A stretch of 64,000 bases of DNA from Acidobacteriaceae bacterium (GTDB lineage Bacteria > Acidobacteriota > Terriglobia > Terriglobales > Acidobacteriaceae): assembly GCA_027452245.1 (NCBI GenBank), contig DAIDGW010000049.1, positions 48,289 to 112,288 of the forward strand, read 5' to 3'. A program made the translations under genes and the position numbers. Below are positions 60,150-64,000 of the stretch, piece by piece; the stretch's first letter is position 1, and each line of letters starts with the position of its first letter. The notes below the pieces were generated by a model. The model was given only the letters and a program-made list of their open reading frames with translations. It had not been told where the DNA came from and ran no database searches.

Positions 60150-60179
60150 TTGCGATGTGACACATTAATGTGTCACAAT
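60150..60179 (+). promoter_or_regulatory. Toxin-antitoxin promoter with 22-bp palindromic operator
   Basis: Positions 60156-60177 are a perfect palindrome: half-site TGTGACACATT followed by its reverse complement AATGTGTCACA. It fills the spacer between a -35-like TTGCGA (60150-60155) and a -10-like CACAAT (60174-60179). The antitoxin ATG is only 6 nt after the -10 box. Repressor binding here would block polymerase directly; the antitoxin is the likely repressor (inference from TA families). Confidence 0.75.
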
Positions 60180-60185
60180 CTTGTT

Positions 60186-60416
60186 ATGCCCTCAGTCAAT
60201 ATGCGACAACTGCGTGATACCCGCCGTTTGAAGGCATGGCTGCGTGCCGGCAAGACCGTCGAACTGCGCGAGCGGGACAAGCTGATCGCGAAGATCGTGC
60301 CAGAGAAAGAGGAGAAGCCTTCGGTGAAATGGCCCGACTTCGAGGCGATTGCGAAGGAGATCATTGGGGATCGCGTTCTGCCTAACGTGATTCTTGAAGA
60401 CAGAGGCCGATATTGA
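60186..60416 (+). CDS. Antitoxin, Phd/YefM or VapB-like
   Basis: A 76-residue protein. Its first half (VNMRQLRDTRRLKAWLRAGK, then TVELRERDKLIAKIVP) fits the Phd/YefM-type DNA-binding antitoxin fold; the C-terminal half (WPDFEAIAKEIIGDRVLPN) would wrap the toxin. No Shine-Dalgarno sequence precedes the ATG, consistent with leaderless translation. The stop overlaps the toxin's TTG start by three bases. A palindromic operator lies directly upstream, as expected for self-repression. Confidence 0.85.
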   Translation: MPSVNMRQLRDTRRLKAWLRAGKTVELRERDKLIAKIVPEKEEKPSVKWPDFEAIAKEIIGDRVLPNVILEDRGRY

Positions 60417-60838
60417 GTGCCTATGTAGACACGAGCTTCCTAGTATCGCTTTATCTTACCGATAACAACTCTTCGGAGGCGCGTCGCCGGATTCTTTCGG
60501 CTCCTACCGCGTGGCTGACGGCTCTGCACGAAGCGGAATGGGCACACGCGATCTCACAAAATGTGTTTCGCGGGCAGTTATCGATCAGTGAGTCTGACCG
60601 CATGCGTGCCAAATTGAATGAGCACATAGAGAGCGGTCGATGGATAGTGCTGCCTTTGCCGGATAAGGCATTCGGCCTCTGCGCCGACTTGGCCCGGATG
60701 CACGGCGCGAAAATAGGTATGCGAACGCTCGACAGCCTGCATGTCGCCTGCGCTCTCGAGCTTAAAGCCGAGCGTTTCTGGACATTCGATGAGCGCCAGG
60801 CCAAGCTGGCAAAAGCCGTGGGAATGAAGACGTCATGA
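60413..60838 (+). CDS. PIN-domain toxin, VapC family
   Basis: A 141-residue PIN-fold ribonuclease. The acidic metal ligands are visible: D6 in YVDTSFLVSLY, E in ALHEAEWAHAI, D in RTLDSLHVACALEL and D in FWTFDERQAKLAKAVG. VapC toxins cut tRNA or rRNA; the target cannot be read from the sequence. The TTG start overlaps the antitoxin stop (TTGA). Confidence 0.9.
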   Translation: MSAYVDTSFLVSLYLTDNNSSEARRRILSAPTAWLTALHEAEWAHAISQNVFRGQLSISESDRMRAKLNEHIESGRWIVLPLPDKAFGLCADLARMHGAKIGMRTLDSLHVACALELKAERFWTFDERQAKLAKAVGMKTS

Positions 60839-60886
60839 TCGTGAGGACGCGCTCAGTCAGTATTTCGGCCAACCGCCAATTGATCT

Positions 60887-62995
60887 CTACTCCTCTTCTT
60901 CCTTCACCTCGCCCCGCTCGGCCTTTGACTTCTCGATAATCTTCTCCTGCAACTGCCCCGGGACGATGTCGTAGTGGTGCATTTCCATGTTGAAGCTGCC
61001 GCGTCCCTGGGTCATCGAAGTCAGTTCCACGCCGTAGGTCAACATTTCCGCCATGGGCACCTCGGCTTTGACGATCGTGTTCCCGCCTTTGTTGTCCATG
61101 CCCTGGATGCGTCCGCGGCGGCTGTTGAGGTCGCCCATGATCGATCCGGCGAATTCGTCTGGAACGGTGATTTCGACATTCATGATGGGCTCTAACAGAG
61201 TGGGCTTGGCCGTCTCCATCGCCTTCTTGAACGCGATGCGGCCGGCCATCTGGAATGAGAGATCATTTGAATCGACGTCGTGATAGGAACCGTCATACAG
61301 CACGACCTTGAAATCTACGACTGGAAATCCGGCTAGATAGCCGCGACCAGCGGCATCCTTAATTCCTTTCTCGACCGCGGGAATGAAGTTCTTGGGGATG
61401 GCTCCGCCGAAGATGTCGTTGACGAACTCGAACTCGCCGCCGCGCGGCAGCGGTTCCATCTTGATCTTGCAATCGCCGTATTGCCCGTGGCCTCCGGTTT
61501 GCTTTTTGTGGCGGCCCTGAACGTCGGCCTTACCGCGAATCGTCTCTCGATACGGAACCTTCGGCGCCTTGAGGTTGACTTCCGTGTGATACCGCTTCTT
61601 GAGCTTCGCCACCACCACTTCGATGTGCTGCTGTCCCGTCCCGGCGATCAGAAATTCTTTTGTCTGCGGATCGCGGAAGAATCGCAGCATGGCGTCTTCT
61701 TCCATCAGCTTGTGAATGCCGGGGCCGAGCTTGTCTTCATCGGCCCGGCTCTTCGGCTCGATCGCGAACGTGATCGCAGGCTCGGGAAGCTTCACGCGCG
61801 GATACTGGATGGGAGCAGACTTGTCGCCAAGCGTGTCGCCCGTGAGCGTGTCTTTCAATTTGGCGACAGCGCCAATATCTCCCGCGTGCAGTTCGTTCAC
61901 CGGGACCACGGTTTTCCCTTGCATGATTGAAATGTGCGCGAACTTTTCCTGCCCGCTCCGGCTGAAGTTCTGCACCGTGGCGTCGTTCTTCAGGACCCCG
62001 GAAAAAACTTTAAAATACGAAATTCTTCCGGCAAAGACGTCGTTGACGGTTTTAAAAACATAGAGGGACACCGGTTCGGCATCGGTTTCGTGCCGCTTGG
62101 GAGCATCGCCATTACCGGTAGGCGACGCTTCGCCCTGTACCCACTCGTGCTCCGAGGGCGCGGGCGTGTAGTCGACGATGAAATCCATCACGCGGTCGGC
62201 GCCGATATTGCCCAGGCCGGAACTGAAAATGACCGGGAAAATCTTGTCTTCGCGAATTGCATTGTGCAAGGCGGGAACCAAATCCTCTTCGCCCAGCGTT
62301 CCCGCTTCGAAGAACTTCTCCATCAGCTTGTCATCGCCTTCGGCGACGAGTTCGACAAGGCGTTCATGCGCTTCAAGGGCGCGCTCTTTCAAATCCGCGG
62401 GAATTTCCGTTTCTTTGCCCTTGCCGTCTCCGCCCAGTTCGTAGGTATAGGCCTTCATGCGGACCAGGTCGACCACCCCGCGCAGATTCTTCTCCGCGCC
62501 AATGGGCAGTTCGATGGGAATGACATTGCGCCCGAAAGCTTTCTCGACCGATTCCAGCACGCGGTTGGCATCGGCGCGATCACGGTCCATGCGGCTGACC
62601 ACGATCAGGCGCGGCGTCTTATATTCCTCGCAATAGTTCCAGACTCGCTCGGTCACGACCTCCACTCCGGCGACGCCATCCACCACTACGATGGCGGCAT
62701 CGACCACAGGCAGCACCATCTTGGCCTCGTGCACGAACATATTGAATCCGGGAGTGTCCAGAATATTGATCTTGCTCCCGTTCCACTCGACGTAGGCCGT
62801 GGCCGTCGAGATCGACATCTTGCGCGCGATTTCTTCTTCGTCGTAGTCGGTCACGGCGGTTCCATCATCGACGCGTCCCAGACGGGGTGAGGCGCCCGAA
62901 GTGGCAAGCATCGCGGAAACCAGCGAAGTCTTGCCGGCATGGCCGTGACCCACCAGGGCTACATTACGGATGTTTTCTCCGGAATAGGCTTTCAC
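60887..62995 (-). CDS. EF-G paralogue (EF-G2-like translational GTPase)
   Basis: A 702-residue GTPase with all five EF-G domains. The P-loop is GHGHAGKTSL, G2/switch I contains ARKMSIST, and G3 is DTPGFN. The G4 motif, normally NKMD, reads SRMD (VVSRMDRDRA), with both N and K replaced. Domain IV carries TGGHGQYGDCKIKMEPLP. The GHxxAGKTSL loop and lack of a neighbouring rpsL-rpsG-tuf set point to the second EF-G type rather than the main fusA. The acidic tail (VKEEEE) is unusual. Confidence 0.88.
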   Translation of the reverse strand: MKAYSGENIRNVALVGHGHAGKTSLVSAMLATSGASPRLGRVDDGTAVTDYDEEEIARKMSISTATAYVEWNGSKINILDTPGFNMFVHEAKMVLPVVDAAIVVVDGVAGVEVVTERVWNYCEEYKTPRLIVVSRMDRDRADANRVLESVEKAFGRNVIPIELPIGAEKNLRGVVDLVRMKAYTYELGGDGKGKETEIPADLKERALEAHERLVELVAEGDDKLMEKFFEAGTLGEEDLVPALHNAIREDKIFPVIFSSGLGNIGADRVMDFIVDYTPAPSEHEWVQGEASPTGNGDAPKRHETDAEPVSLYVFKTVNDVFAGRISYFKVFSGVLKNDATVQNFSRSGQEKFAHISIMQGKTVVPVNELHAGDIGAVAKLKDTLTGDTLGDKSAPIQYPRVKLPEPAITFAIEPKSRADEDKLGPGIHKLMEEDAMLRFFRDPQTKEFLIAGTGQQHIEVVVAKLKKRYHTEVNLKAPKVPYRETIRGKADVQGRHKKQTGGHGQYGDCKIKMEPLPRGGEFEFVNDIFGGAIPKNFIPAVEKGIKDAAGRGYLAGFPVVDFKVVLYDGSYHDVDSNDLSFQMAGRIAFKKAMETAKPTLLEPIMNVEITVPDEFAGSIMGDLNSRRGRIQGMDNKGGNTIVKAEVPMAEMLTYGVELTSMTQGRGSFNMEMHHYDIVPGQLQEKIIEKSKAERGEVKEEEE

Positions 62996-63168
62996 GAGTA
63001 GGCTCCTTCAGCAGGCGTGGGAAGGAATCGGGTCCAGACAGGATAAGGACGGGAACAGGCTAACCCAACAACCTGCGCAAAACTTCAGATGCTACCACGC
63101 GGAGCGACCAGTCTCAACAGGCACGATGACCTATCTCGGAACTCCAAGAACGCCATCGCGGAGACAAC

Positions 63169-63193
63169 AAGGCGCGGCCGGAAGCCGCGCCTT
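63169..63193 (-). terminator. Intrinsic terminator after rpsA
   Basis: Perfect 10-bp stem, AAGGCGCGGC (63169-63178) and GCCGCGCCTT (63184-63193), with a 5-nt loop. On the minus strand it follows the rpsA stop within about 25 bp and is followed by TTGTTGT; on the plus strand it ends in TTTT, so it may act both ways. Confidence 0.7.
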
Positions 63194-63216
63194 TTCAAAC
63201 CTTTACCCAGGCCTTG

Positions 63217-64000
63217 CTAGTTGCCTTCGTTGCTGGCCCGCTTCCACGAGATCAACTCGCCGATCGTCGAACTGGTGCTCGAAACCGGCTGCTTGTAAGC
63301 CTCTACTTCGGAGCGGGACGCCTCTTCACCGACCGCGCGAATGCTGAGTCCCACTTTTTTCTCTTCCGGACTCATCTTGATGATCTTGAAATCGTGCTCC
63401 ACGCCTGGTTCGAGGTGCACCGGCTGATTGTTTTCGTCGACCGCTTCAGATTTGTGGCAGAGGCCCTCAACGCCATCGGCAATTTCGACGAATGCGCCGA
63501 ACGCCGCCACCCGCAAGACTTTGCCGTGGAGGACATCCCCGATATGATGCGAGGCGAAGAACGATTCCCACACATCAGGCTGAAGCTGCTTCACGCCCAG
63601 AGAGAGACGGCGCTTGTCGGGCTCGATCGCCAGAACGATCGCTTTTACCCGATCGCCTTTCTTCAATACTTCCGATGGGTGTTTCACGCGCTTGGTCCAG
63701 CTCAGGTTGCTGACGTGAACAAGACCGTCGATTCCGTCTTCGATTTCGATAAATGCGCCGAAGTCGGTCAGGTTCCGGACACGGCCTTCGACCGTCATGC
63801 CGACGGGAAAGCGTTCGTGCAGAGAATCCCAGGGATTGGCCGCAAGCTGCCGCATCCCGAGCGAAATACGCCGCTCGGTCGGATTCACATTGAGCACCAC
63901 GCACTCCACATGATCGCCGACGTTGACCAGCTTCGACGGATGCTTCATCCGCTTGGACCAGGTCATCTCGCTAACGTGGACCAGACCTTCAATGCCCTGC
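63217..64000 (-). CDS. rpsA: 30S ribosomal protein S1, C-terminal part (runs off right edge)
   Basis: The frame is open to the window end, where it reads GIEGLVHVSEMTWSKRMKHP, so the start lies outside. Visible are the end of one S1 domain and two complete ones: VGMTVEGRVRNLTDFGAFIE to RRLSLGVKQL, and IGDVLHGKVLRVAAFGAFVE to KKVGLSIRAV. The repeated WTKRVKHPSEVLKKGDRV block is typical of ribosomal S1. The last domain diverges (LCHKSEAVDENNQPVH) as in S1 C-termini. It brings mRNAs to the 30S subunit; leaderless mRNAs generally do not need it. Confidence 0.9.
   Translation of the reverse strand, partial: QGIEGLVHVSEMTWSKRMKHPSKLVNVGDHVECVVLNVNPTERRISLGMRQLAANPWDSLHERFPVGMTVEGRVRNLTDFGAFIEIEDGIDGLVHVSNLSWTKRVKHPSEVLKKGDRVKAIVLAIEPDKRRLSLGVKQLQPDVWESFFASHHIGDVLHGKVLRVAAFGAFVEIADGVEGLCHKSEAVDENNQPVHLEPGVEHDFKIIKMSPEEKKVGLSIRAVGEEASRSEVEAYKQPVSSTSSTIGELISWKRASNEGN

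Noticed and set aside
61934..62890. 318-codon frame antisense to the EF-G paralogue
   Set aside because: No motifs; fully explained by the GTPase gene.

Overview
The window looks like a chromosome segment of an acidobacterium, probably Terriglobia (Koribacter / Sulfotelmatobacter type). This is judged from protein style (HpnH, DUF5916-type barrel, UnbV/FG-GAP and propeller proteins, many secreted proteins of unknown role), moderately high GC, and frequent GTG/TTG starts. No phage, IS element, CRISPR array, tRNA or rRNA was seen.

Layout. 0.2-4.8 kb (minus): MFS transporter, lone receiver protein, a small protein, a CPBP protease gene broken by an in-frame amber codon, and an exported-looking MTA/SAH-deaminase-type amidohydrolase. 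5-8.8 kb (plus): molybdenum cofactor genes moeA, moaC and mogA with a receiver-PATAN regulator between them, then a DedA protein. 8.9-13.8 kb: membrane-lipid and envelope genes (GtrA, CDP-alcohol phosphatidyltransferase, ICMT-like methyltransferase, MurJ). 13.8-20.2 kb (minus): an eight-gene his operon, hisI-G-D-C-B-H-F-A, in which every junction overlaps. It is preceded by a histidine-rich leader peptide and a complete-looking attenuator. 20.4-25.9 kb: gyrA and gyrB face each other. 26.4-29.7 kb: hpnH, a small unknown gene, OsmC, a secreted protein and MscL. 29.8-37.4 kb (minus): aromatic amino acid block tyrA, aroF, chorismate mutase, trpA, trpB, trpF, trpC (listed in map order), followed by ispF and ispD. 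37.6-40.3 kb: a secreted protein, a PIN/TRAM membrane protein and a glycosyltransferase.

40.5-49.7 kb (plus) holds the most unusual locus: seven tightly packed genes. They encode a stand-alone DAHP synthase, an HzsA-related mono-heme protein, a seven-motif FG-GAP/UnbV protein, a YVTN-propeller/di-heme peroxidase fusion, a Reg_prop propeller, a Rid-family protein without the usual catalytic arginine, and a periplasmic amino-acid-receptor-like protein without transporter genes. Four propeller-type proteins and three c-type haem sites in one transcription unit suggest an undescribed extracytoplasmic redox or cofactor-maturation system.

50-64 kb: folC, a membrane protein, GH15 glucoamylase-like enzyme, dus, rpmE, an outer-membrane-type DUF5916 protein, ruvB, a secreted metallo-beta-lactamase-fold protein, a Phd/VapB-VapC toxin-antitoxin pair with a 22-bp perfect palindrome in its promoter, an EF-G paralogue and the 3' part of rpsA, which runs off the right edge. 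Several promoters (his leader, trpC, ispD, the antitoxin) place the start codon within about 12 nt of the -10 box with no Shine-Dalgarno sequence, which suggests leaderless or near-leaderless mRNAs.
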